Of a stretch of 64,000 bases of DNA, positions 52,966-63,468 are shown piece by piece; within the stretch, counting starts at the first letter, position 1, and each line of letters starts with the position of its first letter. The position numbers and the translations under genes were made by a program. The stretch lies in the NCBI GenBank assembly GCA_002221725.1, contig NJFT01000153.1, positions 36,396 to 100,395 of the forward strand, written 5' to 3'. The notes beneath the pieces are model-generated. The model ran no database searches, was not told where the DNA came from, and saw nothing but the letters and a program-made list of their open reading frames with translations. The stretch comes from Scedosporium boydii (Eukaryota > Ascomycota > Sordariomycetes > Microascales > Microascaceae).

Positions 52966-55629
52966 ATGCCTTCCAAGGAACGTGATGTTCTCGATGATGA
53001 CAGCCGGCCACGCGAGAAGCGCCATCGGAGCAAGTCGGAGAGGAGCAAGTCCGAACGAGAGCGAGATGGAAGCAGGACGCACAAGTCGAAGCGGTCTACT
53101 AGGAGCAAGACCACAGACAGCGATGTTCACTCTACTTCGACATCACACCGCCGACGCAGACGGTCGAAGGATGAGGACGGTCATTCTGTGAGGGATGGGA
53201 GATCATCCCTGATGGAGTCCCAGATTGATGAGACCAGGTCGGCGTTTAGTCTCACGGATCGAATCTCTATGCCTTACCCGACCTTTAGCAAAGCACACAG
53301 CAAGGAGGCAGTTAACAGTAGAGAGAGCCTAACCCTCCCTACGAGGCGAGTTGATCCCTTGACGCCAGAACCCACCGATGTCGGCTCAAACCTGAGGCGA
53401 TCGAAATCCGTCAATGACCAGCCTTCAGAGGTCAGGTCGTCAACGACCTCGAAGAAGAAGAGCTCTCGACCACCAACGCCACCTGACACCGAGATTACTT
53501 CGCAGGAGAAGTCGAGGACCAAAACACCAGAGTCGCTAACGAGATCGAACTCCGAACGGCCGAGGTCAAGGGTTTCGTCCGCATCGGGCGGTATGTCAAG
53601 GACCGGGTCCAAATCCCGAATGAGTACAGCCAAGTCGTCTTGCCTCTCTAGCCAAGCGACCTATGTCAAGGCACCCAAAGCAAACACCTCGCGCGAGCAT
53701 CTGCATCCGGAAGATGATGTAAAGCGGTCCTCATCAAGGGGGTCCGGGTCCAACCGCGGGTCCAATCGCGGGTCCAAGCAACCAGAGCAACCAGATGCCG
53801 ACTCTTCGCCTCCCAGCAACTCGGACTCGTCCCCGAAAACGCCTACCCAGAACCAAGGTTTCCCCATCCCTCCGCCGCCGCCCACATTCCCCACGAAGCC
53901 AGATTACGCATACGGCCATGAAACGCCTATAGTCATGCCCTCTGCCACTCCAGGAGTAGTAGTGATGTCATCAGCCACTCCGGGAGTCGATTACGGTACG
54001 CCCGCGCCGCCGCCTCCTCCACCACCGCCTCTAAGCCTACAGGAGGCACCTCGCGTTGATTACCTGTTGCAAAACGGTGGCCTACCTGCACGTGTGTCGA
54101 AGAATTTCCTCTCGGTCCTGCCTCGCTTCAACGGGACAAGGCCGTCGAATCCTCCGCTTACGGGGGCCGAAACTCTCTTTGCACCCTTCTTCAACCTCCT
54201 CGACCAGTATAACACAGTCCTGAATAAGCATGGATCCATCGCCGTAGCTACGGGGCATCGATCCGTGGCGCGGAGGCTTCTAGATAGGCTTGAGCACGTA
54301 TTCTCCAGGGACCTACCTGCCCACGGCTGCTCCTGCATTATCTGCGAGCGGACGGAGGGTGAGCATCATGGGCTGAACTGGGGAGAGGTGCTTGAGTGGG
54401 TTAGTGGTCGCATTGACCTGCCCCAATGGCCACCATTCGATCTCGCCGAACTCAGCGCCAAAGCGGCCGAGAGCAAGTCGGATCTTCCTCGACGACCGAA
54501 CTCCCCCATCAAGCTGGATCCTGACATTGCTGAAGAGTGGAGGGACCACTATCTGAGGCAATCGAAAAAAGTCAGGCAAGCTGTGGACAAGTGGCTTCAT
54601 AACTGTGCAGATGCGCCTGCGCCGCCTCCTCAGGAAGTCGACGACGAGACGCTCACTTTTGCCATCCTCACGAACCTCGATGCCGAAGATCGGCCTTACT
54701 TTAACGCATTGTTCTCAGGCACTAAGGAATTGCAGCCAGCCGTTCGTGCACCGACGCCGGTTCGCAAACCTCGAACTGACTTCCTAGTCAAGACGGGACT
54801 TTCACTCCAACGTCTATACCGGCTGCCACAGGCGCCCAGGGATGCGGAGACCGTTGTCTATTTGATCAGGAACCGCGGCACACACGATTTGCTGCACACT
54901 ATTTCGGATATTAACAACTCGGAGTGGGAGATTTTGACCTCTGGAAGATTCGACGGATTCCTCTGGTCAGGAGCTGACGGTGACGACGTTGCGACACCTA
55001 CAGCTACCGAGTCTCGGGGTCCTACGCCGGCGAATGGCTACTTTTCAGCCTCTCGACTAAGCTTCAGCGGGCGAGCCACTCCGGCAGGTCTTGCTTCTCG
55101 CTTGGCAACGCCACACCGACCGTATTCACGAACGAGCACGGCTACGCCAGCCTCGTTTATCAGCATGGCGTCGTCGAGTCACCCCAGCCGCCAAGCAGTT
55201 TCGAACGATGAAGAGGCCGAAATAGCGGCCTTGGCTGAGCTCGAACGAGAAATCTTTTCCGGCATGGAGGCACTGGAGGACGCGTTTGAAGCACTTCATC
55301 GAAGAGCTGAGGAAGTACAGACAGCGCTTAGGCAGCGTAACGCGGGTCTCATGCAGAGCCTGCGTTCCCGTAGGCAGATCAACGTCTACGGGGGCCCTGG
55401 CTCAGGAAACTCGCTCGGATCTGTTGACCAAGGCTGGTATGGCGTAGCGCCAAGCGAGGACGGCGGACCGCCGATGATCGATGATGATGATTGGGGAGCG
55501 GACGACTTTGAGCTGATGCCGGAGGATTCGGCTAGCAACATAAGCAGCTCGCGACACCGGAGACCGAAGCGGCGACAGGAGAGACGTACGCCGGCGCCGA
55601 TTGAAGAGGATGAGGAGGAGGGATATTAA
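52966..55629 (+). CDS. Large low-complexity protein of unknown function with a conserved-looking central region, 887 aa
   Basis: One exon from ATG 52966 (CACCATGCC context). About aa 1-70 is basic and Ser/Arg-rich (REKRHRSKSERSKSERERDG). About aa 70-330 is disordered, rich in Ser/Thr/Pro with (GSNR)n repeats. Proline runs follow (IPPPPPTFPTKP, APPPPPPPPPLSL). About aa 365-560 looks folded: DYLLQNGGLPARVSKNFLSV, ETLFAPFFNLLDQYNTVLNK, VATGHRSVARRLLDRLEHVF, and a Cys cluster HGCSCIICERTEG, then LNWGEVLEWVSGR. A second ordered block (about aa 575-690) contains TFAILTNLDAEDRPYFNALF and TDFLVKTGLSLQRLYRLP. A coiled coil (about aa 745-805) and an acidic tail (DDDDWGADDFELMPED) end the protein. I recognise the type as a conserved mould protein but know no function. 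Polyproline could bind SH3, WW or profilin partners. Confidence 0.8.
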   Translation: MPSKERDVLDDDSRPREKRHRSKSERSKSERERDGSRTHKSKRSTRSKTTDSDVHSTSTSHRRRRRSKDEDGHSVRDGRSSLMESQIDETRSAFSLTDRISMPYPTFSKAHSKEAVNSRESLTLPTRRVDPLTPEPTDVGSNLRRSKSVNDQPSEVRSSTTSKKKSSRPPTPPDTEITSQEKSRTKTPESLTRSNSERPRSRVSSASGGMSRTGSKSRMSTAKSSCLSSQATYVKAPKANTSREHLHPEDDVKRSSSRGSGSNRGSNRGSKQPEQPDADSSPPSNSDSSPKTPTQNQGFPIPPPPPTFPTKPDYAYGHETPIVMPSATPGVVVMSSATPGVDYGTPAPPPPPPPPLSLQEAPRVDYLLQNGGLPARVSKNFLSVLPRFNGTRPSNPPLTGAETLFAPFFNLLDQYNTVLNKHGSIAVATGHRSVARRLLDRLEHVFSRDLPAHGCSCIICERTEGEHHGLNWGEVLEWVSGRIDLPQWPPFDLAELSAKAAESKSDLPRRPNSPIKLDPDIAEEWRDHYLRQSKKVRQAVDKWLHNCADAPAPPPQEVDDETLTFAILTNLDAEDRPYFNALFSGTKELQPAVRAPTPVRKPRTDFLVKTGLSLQRLYRLPQAPRDAETVVYLIRNRGTHDLLHTISDINNSEWEILTSGRFDGFLWSGADGDDVATPTATESRGPTPANGYFSASRLSFSGRATPAGLASRLATPHRPYSRTSTATPASFISMASSSHPSRQAVSNDEEAEIAALAELEREIFSGMEALEDAFEALHRRAEEVQTALRQRNAGLMQSLRSRRQINVYGGPGSGNSLGSVDQGWYGVAPSEDGGPPMIDDDDWGADDFELMPEDSASNISSSRHRRPKRRQERRTPAPIEEDEEEGY

Positions 55630-57267
55630 CGAAAACTCTCGACAACTCGATCTAAGGGGGAGGAGCCAACAAATCAAACGAACTCATGTGTGTTTTCTTT
55701 TCTTTTCTGTTTTTCGACTCTACTTTGCTTGATTGCGTCTTACGCGATATCCAAGGGACTTGTTGTTTGTCTATCCCGTGTATCATTTTCCTACGATGAA
55801 GAAAAAAAAAGAAGAAGAAGGGAGAACAGAACATTACTTTTGGGAGGCGATGTGTGAGATATTCCCTTTATTATTTTCTTTTTTTAATCGCCATCGGCTC
55901 AACTGCACTTTGAAGAAATTATACCAGACCTCTCCCGTTTTCATCGATGTGTGTTTTCCTTTGCCTTCCTTAGCAGGTGGATTGGATTCCGCCGAGTCTA
56001 TTTTTACTTTACTGCCATGCTTCTTTCCCACGTCTCAACCTATTAAGCTTTCGAGCTCGGATGGTTTCCCACGACGGGACCATGTGGTGGCAAGTTCCAA
56101 AGGATATAGAGAATGGACCCATTTACAAAACGTTGAATTGACGACCATCTCCACGTGTACATCACCGCTACGTAGGCAGGCAATGTGAAGTAGATTACGA
56201 TGCAACTCTTGCCTCGCGAGATGTCCGCGGCCCTCGAAGAGGTTAGCCTGAGATGGATCACGGATGTGAGTTTGTAATCTGCCGAAGCAACTAAGATGCT
56301 TGCATGTCTGTCCCATCCGAAACTACAACGCTGTAGAGCCTCACAAACCGACTGCCGGACAAACCGGGTGCCTGCATTCCTTCCTATCCTCGGAGATCTC
56401 GCGACGAAGCTGAACGCGAGAAAGGTGCTTCTTCGCAGGGTTCTTCGGATCTCTACCACCAGACTATTGTACCACTGTAGTACTAGACTCGCTCCACCGA
56501 TCGGGTCCTACGCTAACCCTAGCAATATTAAGCCAAACTCTCCGATGATCCCCAGAACCAACCCCAGATCCGGGACTTTTATACTCTCTTATTGCCCTGA
56601 TATACTCTTACTTGCCGGCACAGCTTCCCTTCCCCCATCGCTACCCCGCGCCTAACCCACCCCGCCCCACCGTCGTTCCTTCCCCCAGACGAAACCTGCC
56701 CCGCATCATGAACGTCTCCGGCGAGAAACAGCAAAACCGAACGATTTCGGAAGAGGAGCACCCTTCCTCCCGCCACCCCCTCGGCAATTCCCAAACTGTC
56801 CCGGAATTTCCGATACATGAGGAGTAGGTCGCCGGGAGGGGGGGTAGAAAGTAAGGAGATCTTTTAATATACTAATCCCCAAGCTTGGATTGGAGGGGGG
56901 AAGGCAGGTGTGTCTGTGTGTCTGTCCGTGAAGTCGAACGAAACGGGTCCGGAGCATCTGCTTTCTGCTTAGCACCGCCTTACAAGAGAATTACGGAGCA
57001 GAGAGGGCTGTTCCTTGGCGAGGTTGTATATCCGGGTTTTCCATGTTTTCAATTTCCAGGACGAAACGACTTTGACTCTTTTAAAAGGGAGCTCTTCCAT
57101 TCTCCCCCGACTTTATTTTATAGGTTTCTCCAGAATAGTAGAAAACGGCCTCCTCCAATCCCTTCCTTTGAGCCCTCTTAGGAAAGTGAAAAAGAAAAAG
57201 AAAGAAAAAAAAAAAAATTGGACACGAAATTCTTCTAGCCCTTCGTAGCCTCGTAGAAACCATCACC
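55630..57267. other. 1.6 kb intergenic region
   Basis: This holds the 3' flank of the 887-aa gene and the promoter of the dioxygenase gene. A 39-codon frame starting at 56708 (MNVSGEKQQNRTISEEEHPS) has a start in a C-rich leader context, but nothing supports it as a gene. No RNA gene is seen. Confidence 0.45.
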
Positions 57268-58450
57268 ATGTCCGCCAACGCAAACAACACCGCCGCGCCG
57301 CCCCCTTCCCTCCTCGACCTCACTATTGACAACATCACCCCCAACACGAACCGCATCAACTCCCAAGGCTCCGATGCGCGCCTCATCTACCTCATGACCC
57401 GCCTCGTCACGCACCTGCACGACTTTGCGCGCGAGACCCGCCTCAGCACCGACGAGTGGATGCACGCCCTCAACTTTCTCGTTGGGTGCGGCCAGATTAG
57501 CAGTGATGTCAGACATGTAAGTCTTTTCTTTTTCTTCCTTTTCTTCTTCTTCTTCTTCTTCTTTTTTTATATTCGTGGAAACAGCTATTGACGGAAAGAC
57601 GTCTAGGAATTCATCCTCCTCTCCGACATCCTAGGCCTCTCCCTCCTCGTCGACAGCATCAACCACCCCAAACCCGCCGACTCGACCGAAGGCTCCGTCC
57701 TCGGGCCCTTCCACACTCATGACGCGCCCACCCTCGACAACGGCGCCAACATGTCCTTCGACCCGGAGGGCGAGCCACTCCTCTGCGTCTGTACCGTCAA
57801 GGACCGTCACGGCAACCCCGTCCCCGGGGTGAAGATCGACATCTGGGAGACCGACAGCACAGGCCACTACGATGTCCAACATGCGGGTAGGGACAGGCCC
57901 AGCGAGCGGTGCATCATGGTTTCGGACGAGCAGGGGAGGTTCTGGTTCGAGTGTATTAAGCCCGTCAGTTACCCGATTCCTCACGATGGGCCCGTTGGGA
58001 AGCTCCTGATGAAGTTGAATCGGCATTGCTGGAGGCCGGCGCATCTTCACTTTATGTTCGAGAAGGAGGGCTGGGACCACCTTATCACGTAAGTGGACGG
58101 GACGCTACTACGTCTGCTTGATTTTACCCTTCCCCTGGGAAAGAAGAAGGAAATTGCTAACACTTTTCGGTTTCTAAAGTGCGCTCTACATCCGAGGTGA
58201 TCCGTACGAGACCACCGACGCCGTGTTTGGCGTAAAGAAGAGCCTCATCGTCGATCTCGAAACTGTAGACAAGGAGACAGCCGAGAAGTACGGTGTCAAG
58301 GAGGGCATTCTCTACCTCAAGCACGACTTTGTGCTCGTCACCGACCAGGAGACGCAAGAGCTCCGAGATCAAAATGCGCGAGAGGCCATTCAGAAGCTGG
58401 GCTTGAAGGTTAAGCTCGTTGACCACTTACCCGTTCCCGATTTGGACTGA
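57268..58450 (+). CDS. Intradiol ring-cleavage dioxygenase (catechol / hydroxyquinol 1,2-dioxygenase)
   Basis: Exons are 57268-57516, 57607-58088 and 58180-58450; 333 aa. Both introns are about 90 nt, and the first contains a TTC microsatellite. It cleaves the aromatic ring of catechol-type diols between the hydroxyls using Fe(III) and O2. The four iron ligands are visible: Tyr171 (STGHYD), Tyr205 (PVSYPIP), His229 and His231 (WRPAHLHF). Their spacing matches characterised intradiol enzymes within two residues. The N-terminal part (RLVTHLHDFARETRLSTDEW, FLVGCGQIS) is the dimerisation domain typical of the catechol/hydroxyquinol group. There is no signal peptide, so it is cytosolic. No other aromatic-degradation gene is adjacent; the choice between catechol and hydroxyquinol as substrate is open. 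It is convergent with trm44, only 156 nt away. Confidence 0.93.
57536..57567 (+). repeat. (TTC)n-type microsatellite in dioxygenase intron 1
   Basis: A run of TTC triplets ending in a T7 stretch, all within the 90-nt intron 57517-57606. This makes most of the intron pyrimidine. Confidence 0.7.
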
Positions 58451-58606
58451 GGAGTTCACGACGGACTTGCTCGTGGAGAATGGCGGAAGTTGTCTCGCAA
58501 GAGTTAGTGAGGGGCTGGAAGGGGGGTCCAGCGGCTGGCGCTGAAAGAACTAAGAAAAAAGAAAAAGAAAAACACTAGAAAAGGTTGTACTGAAGAATTT
58601 CTATAT

Positions 58607-60109
58607 TTAATGACTTCTTGGGCCGGTCTTGAGGAGCTTCGACACGTTCTCATAATAGCCTTGGGTCCCGCCATACTTTGCAATGATGGACGCAAGGTCC
58701 GCCGGTTCACCGCTCCGACTCCGACCAAGCACGGCCGTGTTCCGCGTGCTAGGGATGCGAAGTACCACGGACTCCACTTCGAATCGGCATTCCTCCGCGA
58801 GCTTGGACACCCACGCTACGAGGCTCGCATAGGCGGAAGTGCCATTCGTGCGATCCCGGTGAGGAGGAGCGCGGAACCTGGCACCGCTGAGGTTATGGCT
58901 GCAACAGGGTATCATGATGAAGGGAGAATCAGACTGGGCCGCGAGGATGGGTGTCCACGGGGTTAGCTCATCTGCATGGTTGGATATTATAAAGGTTCCT
59001 TTGGGGAAAACCCCGTTATGTATGGCATCTGGGTTCGTTAGGGCGGTGGCGTCTTCGCCCGAGGCGTCTTCGGTCATTGCGAGCGTTGGCAGAAGCACGC
59101 GAGCCTGTAGTGAATCCTTGGTACCAGCAGTAGACGGTACTGGTTCTGAATCAAGTGCGAGCATGTTGTACTGTAACCAAGACTTTCTGCTTCGGGCATC
59201 GAAACCCCAGCCCGAATATCCTTCCTTCCGGAGGATATACACCAGTAGGCCGTTCCCACAGCCGATATCGACGAAGCCAGGAAACTCTTTTCCCTTGTAC
59301 ATATCCTCCCATAGTTCTATTAGAAATGCAGCGATGCCAATATCTTCGAAGACATGTTTGGACGGATCTGTTTGTTCAGACCATGTATCGATTAGCGTCT
59401 TGGCATATTTAGTCTTCAACTGTGTGTGCCTGTCCTGCAGCCTCTCCCGAGGTATGATCTTGTCTAGGTTCGGGACGCGCTTCACGTAGCCAGTCACTGT
59501 TCCTTGGCCATGCTTGTGAAGGTGCTGGAGGAGCATTAATGCCGTCCGTTGGGTCTTGTTGCTGGTCCGCAGGTCTTCGCGGTCAAAGTGCCAAAGGTGC
59601 ACGGAGACGGACCCCGTAGCCGCCGACTCGTCCCACTCGTGGAGATGGGCAATTCCCCGTACCTGGGGATGGTAGAACGGCGCCTCCTCCGGGGTAGATA
59701 TGTGAGGAATGTAAACGACCAGGGATCGAACTCGTCCCTCTACCGCTTGGGATTTAAGGAACAGGCATGTTTGATCCAACGGCTTATCCCTATTCGGGTT
59801 CCGGGGGATTAGCCTCCTCACAAGAGCTCTGTCGAGTTCAAAGTCCCGGAAAGACGTCATGAACACCCCATCTTGTCCGGCAGAAAAATTGTGGGCAGAA
59901 ATTCCGCTTTCTTCAGAGAGTATATCGGCACGAAACAGCCAGGACGAGTTGTGGTTCGGATTGAGAACAAATCCATTCATCACCTTGAAGAATGCCGTGG
60001 TGTTAAAGGAGCATGGATGCTCCACGACGGGAGTCCACGTATTTCCATCAACATCGTGTATCTCTGGGCAGGCCTCTGGCTCGTAGTACCGAGGTGAGAA
60101 GGCGGCCAT
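58607..60109 (-). CDS. trm44: tRNA (uracil-O(2)-)-methyltransferase Trm44
   Basis: One exon of 500 aa, start MAAFSPRYYEPEACPEI. In yeast Trm44 makes 2'-O-methyluridine at position 44 of tRNA-Ser in the cytosol, using S-adenosylmethionine. The SAM-binding motif I is FVDIGCGNGLLVYILRKEGY (about aa 281-300), followed by GWGFDARSRKSW. A late conserved motif PCCSHNLSGARF (about aa 399-410) follows IISNHADELTPW. The upstream HLHEWDESAATGSVSVHLWH is also family-typical. Length is comparable with the yeast protein (567 aa). Its 3' end faces the dioxygenase gene. No missing residue is noted. Confidence 0.92.
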   Translation of the reverse strand: MAAFSPRYYEPEACPEIHDVDGNTWTPVVEHPCSFNTTAFFKVMNGFVLNPNHNSSWLFRADILSEESGISAHNFSAGQDGVFMTSFRDFELDRALVRRLIPRNPNRDKPLDQTCLFLKSQAVEGRVRSLVVYIPHISTPEEAPFYHPQVRGIAHLHEWDESAATGSVSVHLWHFDREDLRTSNKTQRTALMLLQHLHKHGQGTVTGYVKRVPNLDKIIPRERLQDRHTQLKTKYAKTLIDTWSEQTDPSKHVFEDIGIAAFLIELWEDMYKGKEFPGFVDIGCGNGLLVYILRKEGYSGWGFDARSRKSWLQYNMLALDSEPVPSTAGTKDSLQARVLLPTLAMTEDASGEDATALTNPDAIHNGVFPKGTFIISNHADELTPWTPILAAQSDSPFIMIPCCSHNLSGARFRAPPHRDRTNGTSAYASLVAWVSKLAEECRFEVESVVLRIPSTRNTAVLGRSRSGEPADLASIIAKYGGTQGYYENVSKLLKTGPRSH

Positions 60110-61730
60110 AGTTCCCTAGGGTGTCTCTCTTCTGCAGGGGCCGCGTGAAGGAGCACACAGGGCAGGGTTGGATTTTGAGACGAACGAGGTCGGAATGGAG
60201 GGAACAGAGAAATTTCCGCAGTGGTTGACGTCAGAGCGGGAGATGCCGACGCGCCAAAATTACTCCCTCTTGTTTATGCCGCTGGGTCGGATCAACTGGT
60301 GCGCGCTCTCCTGAAGAGGGCCTGGCCCGCATTTCGGTGTCGCCTTGCTGCGTCCTGGAAAATCGAGTGGTCCAATGTGGCTAAAAAAGAAGGTCTAATA
60401 CAGTTTACCTAGCGTGGAATGGCGCTGACAGGAGCCTTCGATGGAATTCTTCGGATTAGACCGACCAGTGAAGGAGGCCAACGAAAGCACTGAGCGAAAT
60501 TCCATTTTGCTGCAGGCAGCCCGAAAGGCTTGAGTCACCACAATCAATCGTTGGGGGTTCTTCGATTTGATGGGTACACGCCAGCTCGTCCTGGACACTA
60601 TGTTGAGGTGCTCTGCTCAGAAGACCGCTGATGCAGTCAATGCCTCCTCCCAAGAGCCTCAAGAGCCAAGAGCCTGCTCAACAGTACTCCATACACACTA
60701 CTCCGTACCTCAGTCCAAAGCGCGGCTTGCCCAGTCCGAAAAATGACCAGTTTTTCCAGATAGGAGGCACCGAGTCACAGAGCAAGCCGGGCCACCATCA
60801 GGTCGGATAGCGCTGACTCCGGCATGTCTCCAGCCAAACATGTCTCGATCTCTAGGCGCTGGTCGTAAATAGCATGCGTTGAGTGGTTCGAAGGCGCATG
60901 TGGTCATCTCCGGGGGCGGAGTCGCCTGGTCTATGTACCTGGGTTAAGGGAATCTACATGAGGTCGTTGTCCAAGCTTTTGTACCGTCCATATTTTGAAG
61001 GAATGCGGAGTGGGCGTCGGAGTGGCTTGGGGAGAACATGACGCTGGAGTCACCGATTCTGGATCGGTACTCCAGATCAGCGCATCAACCACAGGGATTG
61101 AAATTAGATGGTGTATACCTCAGTGCCTGCACCTGCATCGGACAGACTTGGACTGAGAGAGACACAGAGACTGGACGCGCACTGTAGGCAGCCAGCGTCG
61201 ATGTTTTAGGCTTTGGGGGGTCGAGCGGGACTGGAGCATTTATGGCTGGCGAGAGCCTGATAGTGCGCGACCAGTGGGCCGCCAACGCCCAGTGCCAGTT
61301 ACTTGCCAGCTGAGCATCGGTCGGCTGGCTGTGGCAAAACCCCGTGACACAGTGTCTGAACACCACTTCACACCCCGTCTAACCTTCTTTTTTTACCCAT
61401 TCAGGCCCCAGAATCTCTGCCCAGAAGTTTCTTGCCACTTCCCCCTTCATCGATCCTTTCCCTCTAAACACCACCAAAGTCAGCAACCGTCTCGACGCGC
61501 CCATAAATACCCAGCTCGCATCGCTCCCTTTCTTCCAAATCCATCTTTCGCATTCTCAACAACCATCCAAACTTCTCTTTATCCTCATTCTCTGTCTTTT
61601 CCAAAAGGAACTTCAAACGCCTCCCGACTCCCAACTACTTACAGCGAGACACCGTTCGTCCGTCGCTGACCCCGCAGAGTTCGACTCGACACAACCCATT
61701 TCCCAAAGTAACCCCCCAAAACACGAGTTT
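60110..61730. other. 1.6 kb divergent promoter region of trm44 and eIF1
   Basis: One TACTCCGTA motif lies at 60699-60707. The 350 nt before the eIF1 start are C/T-rich (leader). No other gene is recognised; frames of up to 131 codons lie in the leader and look like composition artefacts. Confidence 0.5.
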
Positions 61731-62478
61731 ATGTCAATCGAAAATCTCAAGACCTACGGTATGTCGCTTCTTTCCTCCTTTACTTGACCCCTGAAATCGG
61801 TGGGGGATCGTGTGTATTTCGAAATCCTGATGGATGGGGGAGTCCTTCTGGCGAGCTCAGGATGGCCCCTCAATCTGCCTTGGTTTAATTGCACATTTTA
61901 CCCCTCAACACCCCAGCTCCCCGCCTCCCCCCCTTATCTCCAGCCATTAAGCTGCACATTCCGCCTCGCTTCACAGCCTGCTTCAAGATCGCATTGAACT
62001 AACAACCATCGATAGATCCCTTCGCCGAGGCCGACGAAGACACCGGAGAAACCAAGCAGACGCAGAATTACATCCATATACGTATTCAACGTACGACTTA
62101 CCCGCCCCCCTTTTCCATACCTCGCATCAATCGAGCATGATAGCTAACAACCTATACAGAGCGCAATGGACGTAAGACCTTGACTACGGTCCAAGGTCTT
62201 CCCAAAAAATTTGACCAAAAGAAAATCCTCAAGGTCATCAAGAAGAAATTCGGTATGTTCCATCCAGATTAACCTATGGCTGAATTTGCCACCACCACAG
62301 CACTGTGACTAACAATTCTCTCCTCTTAGCTTGCAATGGCACCATCGTCAACGACACCGAGATGGGCGAGGTGATCCAGCTCCAAGGTGACCAGCGCAAA
62401 GATGTCCAGGAGTTTCTGGTAGACAAGAAGGAAGGCCTTGAGCTCGACCCCAAGACCATTAAGGTCCATGGATTCTAA
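61731..62478 (+). CDS. sui1: Translation initiation factor eIF1 (SUI1)
   Basis: Exons are 61731-61758, 62016-62090, 62160-62252 and 62330-62478; 114 aa. The first intron (257 nt) follows only nine full codons (MSIENLKTY). All other introns are 69-77 nt with CTAAC branch sites. The protein reads MSIENLKTYDPFAEADED at the N-terminus, then YIHIRIQQRNGRKTLTTVQG, KKFACNGTIVND, GEVIQLQGDQRKDVQEFL and the C-terminal KTIKVHGF. This is the whole SUI1 fold. eIF1 binds the 40S subunit near the P site, and keeps scanning complexes open until a good AUG is met. A very short first exon before a larger intron is common in highly expressed fungal genes. Confidence 0.97.
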
Positions 62479-63468
62479 CCCCTCGCTGTCACGCCGGCGT
62501 GTCGCCCTGCGACCGTAACTCTCGGTGGGAATGACCTGGGTTTGTTTTCCTTTATTTGGGGCGTCTCTGAAAAATGGCCGGGTCCTTCGCAAGTCGACCT
62601 TTCTCTTTTCATTCTAGGAGGAAAAGCCACTTGCGGGACCCATCCCGTTCCTCGTCAACCTGCTTCGATGAAGCAATATTCCGAGTCATGGCCCGCCAGA
62701 GCGGTTTGTCACACGGGCGTGCACGCGAACCTGTTTCCAGTTCTTTGACAGGTTCCGATCCGGCTGCGCATCCTGGGATGAAAAGGGATCTCTGGTGTTG
62801 ATATTGAGGAGGATAACCGAAAGATGAGGCGAATATCATTATTATGGAATCTTGCGTGGGGACCAGCATAAGCTCCCAGCGATGTTGCTCCTAGCCAACG
62901 TCGCTGCCAGCGGACACTGGTTTTCCCAGGATTTGTTCTTGGCAGGACATGCTATTCGCTCGTTTTCCCGCATAAGCATGTCGAGTATATCGTGGTAGAG
63001 CAACCGACATAATAATACTTATTCCAGCCGGTTTTTGTTCCTTACCTATGGACTCGATGTGATGTCTACGTTTTGTGTGATGCCTATGTTTCCGTTGTGA
63101 CGCTCTCCTTTACCTACGAGCAAGCAAGATCCTAAGAAGTATTGAAGAAATAATTCGTCATGTTCAAACCTCCGCTAGAAACGCTAAACTCGGTAGTGAT
63201 GGGGGGTATCAGTGATGAAGGCATTCAGAGGGAAAACCAAGACAAGAACCGTACATGCCAAACAAGCCTAAACGAACAACCAAAAACAAGAACCGGGAGG
63301 GAAAACGTGAAAACTGCTCCAGAAAATATCAAAAGAGAACCCGGGTTCCGCGAACTATCTCGGCTGGAACCCCTCCCCCCTTCTGCCCTTTCCCATTTTC
63401 ATTTCCTTTTTTTTCTCTTTCTCCTTTGCTTTCTCCCTTGAGGGAGCTATTTTGCATTCTCTCGTCTA
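62479..63468. other. Intergenic region between convergent eIF1 and EOS1
   Basis: 990 nt holding both 3' flanks. Open frames here are short and unconvincing. I see no RNA gene or repeat. Confidence 0.5.

Noticed and set aside
56708..56827. 39-codon small open frame MNVSGEKQQNRT...
   Set aside because: It has an acceptable start region, but no domain, no conservation that I can judge and no continuation by splicing. It is too weak to call a gene.
57268..60109. An aromatic-degradation gene cluster around the dioxygenase
   Set aside because: The flanking genes are trm44 and an uncharacterised scaffold-like protein. No hydroxylase, maleylacetate reductase or regulator is present.
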